From NCBI GenBank assembly GCA_026018925.1, contig JAKSZU010000018.1, positions 6,480,920-6,544,919 of the forward strand: 64,000 nt of DNA, in the 5' to 3' direction. Position numbers and translations under genes: made by a program. The notes beneath the pieces were generated by a model. The model worked only from the letters and a program-made list of their open reading frames with translations, made no database searches and had not been told where the DNA came from. This DNA comes from Tupaia tana (lineage: Eukaryota; Chordata; Mammalia; Scandentia; Tupaiidae). Of the stretch, positions 27,204 to 40,104 are shown one piece after another (positions within the stretch are counted from its first letter, which is position 1; each line of letters begins with the position of its first letter).

Positions 27204-29460
27204 CCAAAGGTCCATGAAGCTTCAAACATCTTAGGCCTCTCAGACCAAGTGCAGTTGCCACTTAGTCTTAAACCGAGTCAGAGCTGGCAAGTGAGGATGT
27301 GGGGAACAGGACGGCTCAGGGGCTGGGAGAACCAACCTCCCTGTCGTTTCCCTACGTGAGAGCTGCATGGCCTTGGGTGGGCCGTGTCTCGCTGACAGTC
27401 AGTTTCTGCCGTGGTGAGTGGGGATCCCAGTCACTGTGACTTGGGCTGTGACGGAAGGTCTGGGCTGTGTTGCAGTGGCTTTGCTTAGCAGAGACGAGGC
27501 AGTCGGTGACAAACAGGTGAAGTCACAGACCTCTAATGACTTTCAACCCCGTGCAGGGCAGCATCACAGGTAACACACGGCTTGTTCCCGTGGTTCTCAA
27601 ACCGGGCTCCAAGGAACACCGGTGTTCCAGGAGTGGACTCAACATGTCTTTAACTGAATTCAGACTCTACTAACTGACTTGTAAGGACAAAATCAGGCTG
27701 AATGGACTAAGTTTAAAAGGTTACAGTTTCTGCCTCCCAGATCTGGAATCTTCTCAGGCATCCTGCGAGTATGTGAATGAGAAAGGGATGAACATGCGAC
27801 CAATGAGGGGTTATGGGGAAACCGGAACAGCGCTGCTTTCTTGGCTGGTTTGGTGTCTGTGTCTGGGCAGACACGGGCTTTCACTGCTGCCGGTTTGTAT
27901 TTCTGCTGCCCAGAGAGCGACTCCTGGCTGGAGCAGTGTGAGCAAGGCCGTCAGTTCTGGGGTTCCCGGGGTTCCACCCGCTGACAGGATTTAAGAGCGC
28001 GCGGGCACCTAATGCCCTACATCAGCTCACACAGAAGCAGCGCTAGCCAGCGGGAACCTGCCGTGCCCCGCGAGCTGGTACCTGCGGACGAGGCAGGCCT
28101 GGGACCAGAGTCGGTGTCTGCACCACGTGGGTGCCCACAGGTCCCCAGGAGACCCCAGACATCGGAGAGGGCCAACCCGCAAGTCCTGGATCCCAGAAAC
28201 CCACAGAGGCTTTCCGGGTTCCGACACGCCTTCTCCTTTCGGGGATGTCAGTGGAGCCTGGGCAGCCCTGCCGGTTGTTAACCTCAGCCCCCGTCGCCGT
28301 GCGTGGTCTTTCCCATGGCCGTGAGGCGTGCCCTGGGCCGCGGGCGCCGTGTGCCGGCATCCTGATGCTCCCCCCACTGGTTTCTCTCGATTCTGACAGG
28401 CGACCCCACGACCCCCAGGCTGACGAGCTTCTGAAAGTCGCCTGGTGCCGAAAGAAGGTGGGGGCGTGTGGATTTGAGCCCCTGCCCATCCTGACTCCAA
28501 AGCCCATGTTGCCAACCACTGGGCTCCAGCGCTTGGCCCATCCAGGCCTGTCCTGCACTGCGGGCAGCCATAGTGGCCGAGGGACCAGCCCCCTCCTGCA
28601 CCTCCACCCACAAACCTTTCCAAGAAGTCAGGCGACCAGGGAGGCGTCTTCCTTCGGCCCAGTCGGGGAGGCGGCCTGGGCACTGTGGGAAACTGCTCCC
28701 CCCCAGGGCCGTTGTGAGGCCCGGCTGGAGACCGCTCACTGCAGCCACTGGAGCCTGCGGCTGAGTGACCACTCGTACACTCCGAACGACACAGGCCCGT
28801 GGTGGGTCACTACGTCTGCCCTGCTTTGCTGGTGCGTGGACAGTTCTTTCTCAGAACTGTTTTTGCCACCTTCGAACTCCTCAGCGTATCCCCTCCCCGC
28901 CCTGGTCAGTCTGCTGACGCCTGGAGCCTCTCCAGGGGCTGCAAACATAACCGGAGGGCAGAGGGCAGAGAGGGAAGCTAGCCTCGTGTTGTACAGCAAA
29001 GGGCCGGAAGGCCGTGGAGGTGTTTGTTTCCAGCCATGCCCTCCTGGCTGACCACACGGGGTCCAGGTCATGGCCATCGCCCATGACAGGAAATGTGACC
29101 ATGTACGTCGGGCATAGCGCCGAGCACACGTGTCGAGCGCCCCAGCTCAACTAAATAGCCGCTAGTCTCCGCCCCAATTAGATGCAAACTGGGCATGGGG
29201 CGGTCCGGGAACTTGTCCAGGCCCCTCGGCTACGAGGGCAGGACCAGGTCTTTCCGAGTCTACGACCACACTCCTGGCCACCGTCCTCTGCGGTTCTGTG
29301 CTCCTACTCGCTAGAAAGTCTATCCAGCCAGGTCCACACGGCATGTGTGTGCGAGAGCGTGGGCTGCACCGTCGGGCAGAGCCGGGCATGGATCTGGCTC
29401 ACCACGTATCTGGACGGCCCTGGACCAGCCACCTGACCTCTCTGAGCCTGGTCTGCACTT

Positions 29461-29705
29461 CTATTTTTCTTTTAGGCTTCTGCCATAGGGCACGTGCACT
29501 TTCTGGAGACAGAGACAGAGCACAGGTAAGTGAGAAATCAGCTCCCAGGGGGATGACCACGCCACAATCCCTTCTCCTCCATTTCCCTCCTGGGATTTTG
29601 GGCATGCATGCACAAGTGCCCAGTGAGGTTTTCAAGCTGCTGGGTCTGGGACTCGAACCATGGAGTCAGCCATGGGGGAATCTAGTGCTATAACCACTAT
29701 CCTGC
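29461..29705 (-). mobile_element. tRNA-derived SINE, diverged
   Basis: The minus-strand body is clear (GGGCATGCATGCACAAGTGC, and GGACTCGAACCATGGAGTC for the B box). The tail is short, and the head ends near 29705. Confidence 0.83.
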
Positions 29706-29724
29706 CTCCTTGTCCTTCACACTT

Positions 29725-29940
29725 TTTTATGTATTTTTAAGTTTATTCATCTTATGTGTGCTAGAGAGCAGTCATCCACACACAAGAGAGACAGAGAGAG
29801 AAAGGGAGGGAGGAAGAGGGAGGAGCACACTTGCCAGGGTCTCATCACAGCACAATCCTGCCCTCCAGGCCCTCCATCTTGGGTGCCCACCTGGAGAATT
29901 TTCAGGCTAATCTGGGAACTAAGCAGTGGCCCCCACGTAG
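29725..29940 (-). mobile_element. Older SINE-like element
   Basis: Has a T-rich start, a GA-rich microsatellite-like block and a segment resembling the tRNA-SINE body (ATCACAGCACAATCCTGCCC). The tRNA head is not recognisable, so the family is uncertain. Confidence 0.45.
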
Positions 29941-30921
29941 CTTCCAGCACTGCAGCTCGGTTTGCTGTCGACGGCACCATGGGCTGGGCCAGCCTCTGCA
30001 CTTCTCGATACTTGCCTTTTAGGGTCCTTGGGAGACATGGGTCAGGGCTGTGGCCTTGTCAGAATGCCCTCACAGAATATATGCTTACAACACCGGGGCA
30101 GCTCGAGGGGCAACGGGTTTCCACGAGGGGGTGCCGAGCGGGTGGCCTGACTCTGGGGTGGAGGCCCAGCTCTACCCTTCACCAAGTCAGTTCCTGGCAG
30201 CAGAACGGGGCCAATCACAGACTCCGGGCCAGAGACAGGAAGTGCATCTTTAAATGTCCTTAACCCTCATCCCAGCGCATGGGGTCAGCTGACTTTGAGG
30301 CCTTGCTTTAGAGCCCAGGAAGCGTATATGAAGGCAGGCTCATGTTCACTGGAAATGCACCTGGGATGGGAAAGCAGCCCCCGGAGCGGGCGACATGGTG
30401 ACGTGCCCGGTGAGGCTGGAGGCTGGCAACGTGCTGCGGGACACAGGAGCTAGGCAGCCTGAGGAGGCCTGCAGTGTGAGCTGCGCAGGGCACTGGGTGT
30501 CTCCAAGCCTGCTCCCTCGCCTGTGAAGACTGCAGGCCCACCTCGGGGATGGCACCCACGCCTGCCTGGCCCACTGGGGCAGCTGCCTTGCCTCTCCAGG
30601 GGGAGGCCTGGACGGGAGCAGGCATGCTGCATTCGGCCTTAGAGCTCCCGATTTCAGAGTCTGAGTTTGTACTCCTCTGGGCTGGGCTCCCGTCTGCGGA
30701 CGCGCCTCTGTCCCTCTGCCTGTCACCTCCACCCACTCCAACCTCTTGGCCCGTCTCCTCCCAGGGTGCGGGACCCCTCCATTCAGCAGACATGCAGGGC
30801 CTGTGCCAGGCGGCTGGGCTGGCCTGGAGGGCCCTAGGCAGTGGGGCACTGGAGCGGGAGCTCAGAGGGGGCGTGGAGGAGCCACCCAGGAGCCAGGGCA
30901 CGGTTTAAATCAGGAGACACT

Positions 30922-31195
30922 GGGGGCCAGCAGGTGGCGTAGCGGTTACATCGCTGGACTCCCACACGGCTAACTGCGGTTCAAGGCCCAGACCTGGCGC
31001 CTTGAAACTCATGCCGAGCACATGAGCATGCCTAAGATCCTAGGAGGGGAGTAAAAGAGAAGGGACTGCAGTGTGGCCATCCCTCTGGAGGGTGATTTAC
31101 TCTCTTTCCCTCATACTGTCTCTCTCTCCAGTGAGCACGTGTGTCCTAAGGCAAAAACCTCTCGTTAGTAAGTAAATAGATAAATAAATAAATAA
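30922..31195 (+). mobile_element. Full-length tRNA-derived SINE with TAAA tail
   Basis: The head is GGGGCCAGCAGGTGGCGTAG, a textbook A box, with B-box text GGTTCAAGGCC. The body runs to AAAACCTCTCG and then a (TAAA)n tail at about 31168-31195. No obvious target duplication was found. Confidence 0.9.
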
Positions 31196-32074
31196 GTTTT
31201 TTTTAGAGGGAGAAACTCCAGCGGCCTAGAGGGCCTGGAGAGCAAATAAATGAGAAGCGTGAGTATTTATGAAGCGACTGGACCACCAGCAGAACAGGGT
31301 AGACAGAGCATGCTCTGATGTGCCTCTCGCCTTCTCGGTCTTGGGTCTGGCTCGTGGACAGAGGCGCACGTTTCCCGCCCACCTCCCACGCTGGCGCATT
31401 GCCTCCGGGAGGGCTGGGGGCTGTGGCCACTAGAGCCCCAGGACGGAGCCCGGCACACAGCACCCAAGTGCAGGGCGCCCACAGGGCAGACGGCGCAGGC
31501 CTGGCCACCGGTTGGCCTCAGCAGCACCAGACATAACCTGGTGTTGAACTTTGATGGTGTATGACGAGAACCCGGACATTCCCGTGTTGTTGTGAAATCG
31601 CCCGATTTTCAAAATCCGGGTGAGTTCAACAAAGCATGCCTGAGGGCTGCGGGGGGTCAGTGGGCGCCGGGCCGCTCCCGTCTGGACCGTGGAGCTGGTG
31701 TGGACCAGTGCCTGGAACACGGAGACGGAGCTGGGGCTGCCAGCCCCACCCACACAGGGCAGGCAGGAAAGGCTCCTCTCAGGAACGGCTGGAGAATTCA
31801 GTCAGCACGGTGACCCTGGGGCACACAGCTGCCGCCATCACCTCCAGCAGCCCGGCCCTGATCTTAGGACTCACCTGCGTGTCCACATCCCCTCTTTCAG
31901 TCCCAGGAAGATCCCTGGCCGGCTCGGGGACACACCTGGGGTGAGCCTGCCCCTAGCTCCCCTGAATGCAGGAGGGACACTGGCCACAGGGCGACAATCT
32001 GACCCCAGTCGCACCCTGCGGGGTCTGCTGCTCGGCAGGGGCTGGTGCTCAGCAGGATGAAGGTGAATAACTTA

Positions 32075-32347
<273 letters not shown>

Positions 32348-33205
32348 TCAAAGAATCGGACGTGTCCGGACGGAAAAGGTCTGTGCAACGGTCACCCCTC
32401 AACACACGCAGGGAAACTGACACCGAGGAAAGAGAGTCTCGCCCAGAGTCACAGGGCGCGTTGCAGGCAGCCTGGCCTCCCGGCACTGAGCAGTCTTCCG
32501 TGAATTCCGATGGCTTAAAACAGGAGGAAGCGCTTTCCCTTTCAGTTCGCATCTTCTGCCAAACTTGCTCCCCGAGCCTCAAAGTGCAGTAAGACCTCAA
32601 GGACGCGGGCTGTACAAAGGGCCTCCTGTGAGTTGGAGGCCCGGTTTTGATGCCGGCCCTGAAAGGTCCCCGGGAGAGGAATGTCCAGCTAAGATGACCA
32701 CAGACGGGACCAGCTCCAGTCTGGTGGGAACGGGGCCACAGCCGCTCCCAGAAAACCCTGCACTGTCCTCGGCGCCCACCTGGCGAACCCAAGAGGAGCG
32801 GCTCACCTCGCTGGGATGCGGCGTCCGAAGCCAGAGAGCACTGGGCAGGGGCTGCTGCCTCCCTGGATTTGAGGCAGACTTGGTTCCGCCTCTCTGACAT
32901 CATGGAAACAGAGGCCCTGGCAGGCGGAGGTCGCAGCCAGTGCGTGCTCCCTCCCGTCCCCGCCCCGTAGCTGCCTGTCCCACTGCTGCCGGCTGGCCTG
33001 GGAGTCGCGCTCTAACTGGGTGAGCTCCTTCATTAAGTGCTCTGCTCCTTGGGGAAAGCCTAATTTTAGTGTCATCGCTCCAGCAGCCAGCTGGGGTGAC
33101 ATGTCACAATCTCAGAGCCAAAGTCTGAATGAGGGGTGGAAGGAGGAGGAGGTGAGGGCCCCTGACTGCTGATTCTCCAGCAAGCTCATGGCTGACCGGG
33201 TCTCC

Positions 33206-33325
33206 GACGCTGCCCGTGTCTCCCACCACGGCCTGGGTCTCCCACCACAGCCCGGGTTTCCACTGCTGCCCGGGTTTCCCACTGCTGCCCGGTCTCCCAG
33301 GGCTGCCCGGGTCTCCCACTGTGTC
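33206..33325. repeat. Imperfect ~21-bp tandem repeat
   Basis: Repeats of GGGTCTCCCACCACAGCCC and relatives such as CCCGGGTTTCCCACTGCTG, about six units. Confidence 0.8.
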
Positions 33326-33623
33326 TGAGTTAAGGGTTACACTAGATCTCGGGACCCAGTGTGCCAAAGGATTATCTGGGGGACATATTCCGTATCACAC
33401 GGGAGGGTGGCCTGTGCTGCGCATGGCGTGGTGGGTCGTGAGGCAGGTTTTGGCATCAGACAGACCTGGTTCTTCCCGTAAAGGAGTCCCACTACTGAGC
33501 CCGAGGCTCCACCTCTGTCCACGAGGCACAAAAGGACCCGCAGCCACTCCGGATGTGTAACCCTCATCAATCCCCGCCCCGTGGGGTCCACTCCACAGGC
33601 AGCTATGTTCAAAAGTGCCCCCC

Positions 33624-33895
33624 TGGGAACCAGCAGTTAGCGTAATGGCTATGTCGCTGGACTCCCACGTAGTCGACCGCGGTTCACATCCCGGATCCGG
33701 TGGCTTAAAACTCACGCCGGGCACGTGTACATGCGTGCCCAAGATCCCGAGAGGAGAATGGAGGAGAAGGGATTGCGGCGTGGCCATCCCCTCTGGGGGG
33801 TGATTTCTCGCTTTCTGTCTCTATGTCTCCCTCTGTCTGTGAGTGACATAGGGTGAGCACACGCGCCCTAAAGCGAAAACCTCTCCAAAAAAAAA
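33624..33895 (+). mobile_element. Full-length tRNA-derived SINE
   Basis: The head starts TGGGAACCAGCAGTTAGCGT and the element ends in poly(A). It is flanked by the perfect 13-bp duplication AAAAGTGCCCCCC at 33611-33623 and 33896-33908. Confidence 0.93.
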
Positions 33896-36771
33896 AAAAG
33901 TGCCCCCCAAACACAACAGCCAGGCTAACACAGAAGGGTCCCAGGCACTCGAGCCGTCCAGCCACGGCCGTATCAGCAGCATCGCTCTCTTCCTGTGCAT
34001 TCCGACGCTGCTGACCGCCCGCCGAGCCCCGTCCCCCCAGCCCACCCACATCCACTCACACCGAAGGCCCTTGTTTCCTGCGCCGCCCCCATCTGTCTTG
34101 TACCTCGTCCTTCTCTCTCTCCCTTCTCCCCTCTCCCACCCACCTGCTACCTTCCCTCCTCGTCCCACCTCCCCATCCTGCCCATTCTTCACTCCACATC
34201 AAGAATTAGGAAGAGACAGCTCTTTTCAGACCCAGCAGGGCAGAGGAGCCAACTGGGGCCCAGGCAGCTGGTGCCCGTCCGGTCGGGGAAGGGGAAGACC
34301 AGAAACATTTACTTGTGGATCTTTTCGGCTCCTGTAAGGCCTGGCAGGGGCCAGGGGTGTGTGTTCGGTGACAGTAACTAAGCCCGATGCGGCTGACGGC
34401 GAGCCCCAGACACAGACCGCGAACTCCGCTGCTGTGATGAGAGGCCTCCCCGGTCCGCCTAGGCTCTGGGGAACCGCACCAGCCTCTGCCTGGTGACAGT
34501 CGGGGAAGCCGCCCTGCCCGGGTGCTGCGAGCCTTGACTGCCTTAGCCGCACACGCGTGTCCACGTGAAACACGAGGACGACACGACTGGATCTAACAGG
34601 CAGTCACTCCGCGAGGCAGGGACCCGACCCACTCAGCAGACGAACCGCCGTTCAGCCCTGGAGGCTGTGGTTGCGTCGGGACCCAGAGGACTGCCTAAGT
34701 TTCAAACGACCGTGAAATGATCACAAAAAATGCACCACATGTGAAGCCCCAAAGCGAACAGCAACGACGCTCCCCGAGCTGTCCCACCGTAGGGCCTGCA
34801 TTCGAGTGTGGCCCGAGTGCGAAGTGCCCTCTCCTCGTTGGCTGCAAGTTACTGACTTTGCAAAGAAGAGTATTTCATTCTGTGAAGACGACGCGAGCTG
34901 ATCACACAAAATTGAAAACATACTGACAAGCACAAAAAAGAGGACAATGAAAGGCCCCAATGATCCCGCAACCTCGAAACAGCCATCGTTAATATTTAGA
35001 GAACATCACCCTGCCCAACCCTCACTTAAACTCTGCAAACTACACCCAGCCGTGAGGGCGAGTGGCCGTGACAACGGTGTCCTCTCTTCACGCTCAGACC
35101 CCACTCTAGGTGCAGGGACCAGGAGTCCCAGGCAAAGCAGGGCCCCCGGGCGAGGCCCATGCAAAGGCAGGTTCAGACGAAAGCCTCAGCACTAGTGCAC
35201 CCAGCCACGGCCCCTCCTGAGCAGGGGGATCCCGGCCTTCCCGGGCTTCACTTCAGAGGCAGCTCATTCAATCCTCGCAATAACCCTAGGAGCTGGGGAC
35301 CTGCCACGGGCTGCCCACTCCTCCCCTGGAAGCAGATCCTGAGACTGGGCGTGCAGTGCAGATGGCTTATCTATGTGAGAAATGGTTACAGGACGCTTAG
35401 TGGAGAGCGGAGACGTGGGATGGGGAGAGGAGACGGTCGACGGGCAAGGAATGGTCCAGCAACTGGCAATGTGACCCACTGTGGGTGGGGGGCGCTGGGT
35501 CCCACAGGGGACTCCGGGCCCCAGGGTGCAGTGGAGACAAGGCCTCCAAGTCGACCCACCCAAGGGCGTCTGTCCACCAACCACTCTCACTCTCCAGGTC
35601 CCCTGCCTGCCATGCCCAGACCACCGCAGCCTGAGAGTCAGAAAAGCCACATGCTGTGCAGGGCCACCAGTGCCTTTCAGTGTCCTCTGCTCACACGTGA
35701 CCACCATGGTTCAAGAGGTGAGAGACTTGCTCGAAGCCAAGTGGCTAGGAAGGGACAGTCAGGAGTCAGTGGGCTCTGGCCGGCCCCGGGCTCCCGCTCT
35801 CCCCATCACATCATTCGAGACAGGCGGGGTGGGGGCGTGGCGCTGGAAAGGGTCTCAGGAAGGCGCAGTGGTATGAGGTGAGCCAGGGACGCGCCACAGG
35901 CTCTGAGATGGGAAGCCAGGTGACCAGAGGGTGGAGTGGCCACGGGAACAGCAGGCAGAGCGTCAGAAGACGCGCTGAACCCAGGACCCGGGCAGACAGG
36001 CAGGGCGAGTCTGGTCCTGCACCGTGGGGCCTGGCCTCCTCGTCAGTGACAGATCAGCAAGTCTCACATCCCAGGAGCGCTGGTGAGCTCACCAGGCGAT
36101 GAATCACAGTGGGCTGAGGGCAGGATGCCTCTGGAATGCTGACTGCAGGGCTCCCTGGGCTCTGGCCCTCAGCTCTGCAATATGGACGGCCCACTGAGCC
36201 ACTACGCCCGGGGGGGACGGGAGCCTAGCGGTTGTCCTCCCAGGGGTCCCACGGGCCCCTGGAACTACCCTGGAGGGGTGCATGACCTGGTGTCACTAGG
36301 ATGGGGCCGGCCTAGCCCACGCCTGTTTACACAAGGAGTAAAGCCAAGAACCGCCGTGGACAGCATACGCGTGATGAAGGAAAACAGCAACAGCACGGAA
36401 GATGAAACAAAGTAAACGCGGCCCGCAGAGCCGCGAACGTGGGGTCGTCAGGACAGTCATGACGCAGTTTCGCATTGGAAACACAGAAAACACGTCACGA
36501 CTTTCCTCACGACCTAGTACTTCCCATCAGGCCTTTAAAGAAAACATCTGCCACGTGCTGGCTAAGAGGCCGAGCCCCGCACGGAGTAAGCACGCATCAC
36601 ACGCGGAGGGAGCACTCACACCACCAGGCGGCTGCGAGGAGCCCGAGGCCACCGAGTGTCGGCGAGAGTGTGGGAAACAGGTCTTAGGGCGTTGCTGGTG
36701 GGGGCCAAGTGGGTTAGCACAGCCTTCCTGGAGAAGTGTTCGGCGGGTTCTTAAACTGGTAGGCCTAGGTG

Positions 36772-36957
36772 GGGCCAGCGGGTGGCGTGGTGGGTGGGGG
36801 TGCTGGACTCCCACATGGCCAACTGTGGTTCGAGTCCTGGACCTAGCAGCCTGCTCTCTCACTTTCTCTCTCTCACTCACTCTGTCCTTCTCTGGTCAAG
36901 TTAAAATATACATATAAATAAAGTTGAATAAAATAATTCTTAAAAAAATAAAAATGT
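36772..36957 (+). mobile_element. Short-form tRNA-derived SINE
   Basis: The tRNA-like head is joined directly to the CT-rich stretch, missing the ~110-bp body, and followed by an AT-rich tail containing AATAAAATAATTCTTAAAA. The target sequence TAGGCCTAGGTG occurs at 36760-36771 and 36958-36969, where a second SINE begins. Confidence 0.88.
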
Positions 36958-36969
36958 TAGGCCTAGGTG

Positions 36970-37177
36970 CGGCTGGCAGGTGGCATGGAGGTTAAGGCAC
37001 TGGATCCCACAGGCTAGCTTTGCAGTTCGAGTCCCAGACCCAATGGTTTGAGAATCAGGCTGGGAGCATGTGCGTGCATGCCCAAAATCCTGAGAGGAGA
37101 ATGGAGAAAGGATTGTGGTGTGGCCATCCCCCAGGAGGTGATTTCTCCCATTACTTCCCTCATTCTCTCCTTCCTTC

Positions 37178-37216
<39 letters not shown>

Positions 37217-37268
37217 GTCTCTAGTGAGCATAGGTGAACTATAGCAAAAACTTAAAAAAAAAAAAAAG
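36970..37268 (+). mobile_element. tRNA-derived SINE with long CT microsatellite
   Basis: The head GGCTGGCAGGTGGCATGGAG starts directly after the target duplication of the previous element. The CT-rich stretch has expanded to a (TC)n run at about 37184-37212. It ends in poly(A) before 37269. Confidence 0.87.
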
Positions 37269-37286
37269 GTTGCCTTAATTTATCAT

Positions 37287-37757
37287 GACCCAGCAATTCT
37301 GCACCTAGAAATGTACCCACGAGAAAGAAAAACGTACTCCACACTCCACACAGACACGTACACGGTGGCCAGAGCAGCAGCATCTGTAACAGCCCCATCT
37401 GGAACCCCCTCAGATGCCTACCCACTGAGGGACGGACAGGGCAGTGACAGGGATCGAGCTGCTCCCACATCCCACAACACCATGCGCGTCACAACCTCTA
37501 TGGAGGCCAAGCCGCGGAGCCAGACACAGGACAGAGTGCTTCGTTCCTTTTGTATCGGATTACAGGGAAGGCAAACGTACAAGACGAGGCAGACAGTCAC
37601 AGCCTGGGGCTGGGAGCTGCACGGGGACTGGACTGTAAGCGAGCACGAAGGCATCTGGGCCGGCAGGAGACCCTGACGGATGCCCGATCCCATATGTATC
37701 CTGAAGCCATTCAACTGCACACTTACGGTTGGTGACTTTGATGGTATGCAGATGAGA
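37287..37757 (+). mobile_element. Old LINE-1 3' fragment
   Basis: Contains CCCAGCAATTCTGCACCTAG and, near the end, CAACTGCACACTTACGGTTG, both characteristic of L1 3' regions in the right order. The middle is heavily diverged. Confidence 0.7.
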
Positions 37758-37886
37758 CCCGCTAAGCTTTCTGAACAAATGCCACCTTTAGGGAGGAAGA
37801 AGAAGTCTTCCAATGAGGCCAAACGGAGCACGGCTTAGTGGCTAGGAGCACTAAGCAATGAGTGGACTGGCTGAAATCTGAGCTGG

Positions 37887-37994
37887 TTCATCCGTCTACC
37901 CATGCACCCATCTGTCTTCTACCCACCCACCAATCCATCCACTCATCCACTCATCTACCCACCCACCCACCCACCCGTCCATCCACCATCCGCT
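37887..37994. repeat. (CCAT/CCAC)n microsatellite
   Basis: Interrupted tetranucleotide repeat of CCAT, CCAC and CCCA units. Confidence 0.85.
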
Positions 37995-38600
37995 GGCCCA
38001 GCAAAGACCATCACGAACCCTCTATTACATTACACTAAGCCCTGTATCACGGACCAAGGAACCCACAGCGAGCACAGCAGACAGGCCTTGGCGGTCGTGG
38101 CACTTACGATCTGTGCCTTGCACCTTAGTTTCCTTATCTGCAAAGCAGGATGAGAGCTCTACTCCAAGGCTGGCCGTGACTGCTCCGTGTAAACATTCAG
38201 CCCAGACCCTGGCTAGCAGCACCTACCCAGTCCTGAGAGTGAGGGGTCCCGAGGAGGCAGGCTGTGGACGGCTCCTGGCATCTGTGACTAAGCCCTGCCA
38301 GCTACCCACCGACAGAGCCCGCAGGCAGAGTCTCCGGCTTCCCGTCTGGCAGAGGCAGCCGCTCCATCGCGGTCCTCGCTCTCTCTGCTTATCAGGCAAG
38401 GGACGTTACCTGGGCAACACCCGCCATCGCTCTGGTTACTGCTCTCCAGGCAAGCACAGCCGCCTGAGTTCTCAGGCCTGGCGGCTCCTCCACGGAGATG
38501 AGCTGTTCCCGCGAATGTGGCCTTCACCGGGAGGCGTGACTCAGAACATGCTGGAAGCATGCCTAGGGAGGATGGGGCTCTTCCACAGCCTCTGAGGCTC

Positions 38601-38622
38601 GCACACACACACACACACACTA
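38601..38622. repeat. (CA)n microsatellite
   Basis: About ten CA units. Confidence 0.85.
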
Positions 38623-39612
38623 CGCATGCTCCCAGCCCTGTCGTGACCAAAGACGTGCATGGCCGCTCCGAGGAGCCGCAGAGTGGAGGAAGACCCGCAG
38701 AGAAGAACAAGCCAGGGAGGACCGGACCAGCCTTGAACACTTCCTCTCAGGGCAGGTCCTCCGGGGAGCTGCGCAGTCTGCAAGCTCCGAGCCCCAGTGC
38801 TCACTCTGCACCGAATTAAGACGAAATGCCACGAAACGTCCAGCCCCTTGGTCACACTGCCGGTGCTAGTGGCCACCGCACTAGGTGGCAGACAGATGGA
38901 GTGCTGTCCCTGCTGTCACAGTCCCCAGGGGCACAGTCATAGGCTCTGTCCCCATCACTGCCCAGCTCCTCCCACTCCAGGCCCGCGGCACTGGGGTGCT
39001 GCCGGGACTTCTCCGAGGGCCACGAGGTGTGGCATCCCTGCGTGTCTTGCACACCCAGGAGGGTGACTGGCTGGCTAACTTCTCAGGCTCCGAGTCAGGA
39101 CTCACTATGGCCACGGTGCTGACGTGTGCAGGAGACACTGCCACCTCTGCCATGCTTGTGGGCTTTTGGGAGCCCCGGCCAGGCAGGGAGGCATGTGTGG
39201 CCTCTCTTCAGTCCTCCAGAACAGCTTCCTTAAAACCCTCTCAGCACCAAAGGCCACCATTTGCCTGTAGATACCACACAGGCCTTGTGACTGTCCCATG
39301 TGCGTCACCCCAAACAGCCTGTGTGGCCCCAAGTCTTCATCAACCTGAGACGGGCTGGGAAACCCTCAGCTCCCCGCTGTGGTCTCCACGCAGAGACCCA
39401 GGGTCAAACACGGAGCCCAGGCCCTGTTCCGGATGCCGCCCTCCCACACGATCCAAGCCACCAAACCCAGCTTGGGCCTCAGCCACAGGGTCCCAGAGAG
39501 TGAGACGGAGTCCCAGTAGCCGTGCATGCTTCCGACGGAGGGCGTTTGTGAAGCTAACAAACAAGTCATCTAGAAGAAATTCAACTTCTCGAGAAACGGA
39601 CACTCGACATCT

Positions 39613-39868
39613 CATTTTTTCAAGACAGTCTTTGCTTGGTCTCCTGGGTCGCTGGGACCGTAAGCAGCTCTTCAGATGGCCTCACTATCTCGCCCAGCCC
39701 GGCCTAGAGCGTGGGGTCCTCCTGCCTTGCCTCCTCGTGGCCGGGACTCCAGACACTCACGGCTACACTGCGTCTACGGGACTGGGAATTGAACCCAGGA
39801 CTCCCACGTGGTCCCACCCTGCAGAGCACGGCACCTGAGCAGCGTGCACCACTGAGGCTGGGCCTGCA
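39613..39868 (-). mobile_element. Chimeric tRNA-7SL (Alu-like) SINE
   Basis: On the minus strand a tRNA-like half (B box GGTTCAATTCC) is followed by a 7SL-like half with GGAGTCCCGGCCACGAGGAG and GGCAGGAGGACCCCA, then an end that resembles the Alu 3' part and a T run at 39613-39619 (the A tail). It is longer and more complete than the copy near 21773. Confidence 0.75.
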
Positions 39869-40104
39869 ACTGGATATTTTAAACAAATACTGTCAATGCG
39901 TGCTTTGTTTTTGTTACGGGCCAACCTTCTGAAACTGGGCTGAGTACTCTCGTTTTCTCTCCAACTGGGACTCTTCCTGGGCCCCAGACATTACAGGACA
40001 GCCCCTGGTACCTCTGGGAACCACAGGGACTGTACCTCTGAGGGCCCACTGGCCTGGCCTGAGGAGACCCTACGGGGGACCAGGTGACTGTCATTGCCAC
40101 GTGT

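Noticed and set aside
28131-29051. A 306-codon open frame on the plus strand
   Set aside because: High GC content and overlapping open frames on both strands explain it. There is no recognisable domain or splice structure.
27640-29440. CpG-rich stretch considered as an alternative CMIP promoter
   Set aside because: No TATA or initiator context, first exon or donor could be identified; GC-richness is general across the window.
30922-30995. tRNA gene candidate at a SINE head (and equivalents elsewhere)
   Set aside because: A and B boxes are present, but the sequence cannot form a proper acceptor stem and continues into the SINE body and poly(A).
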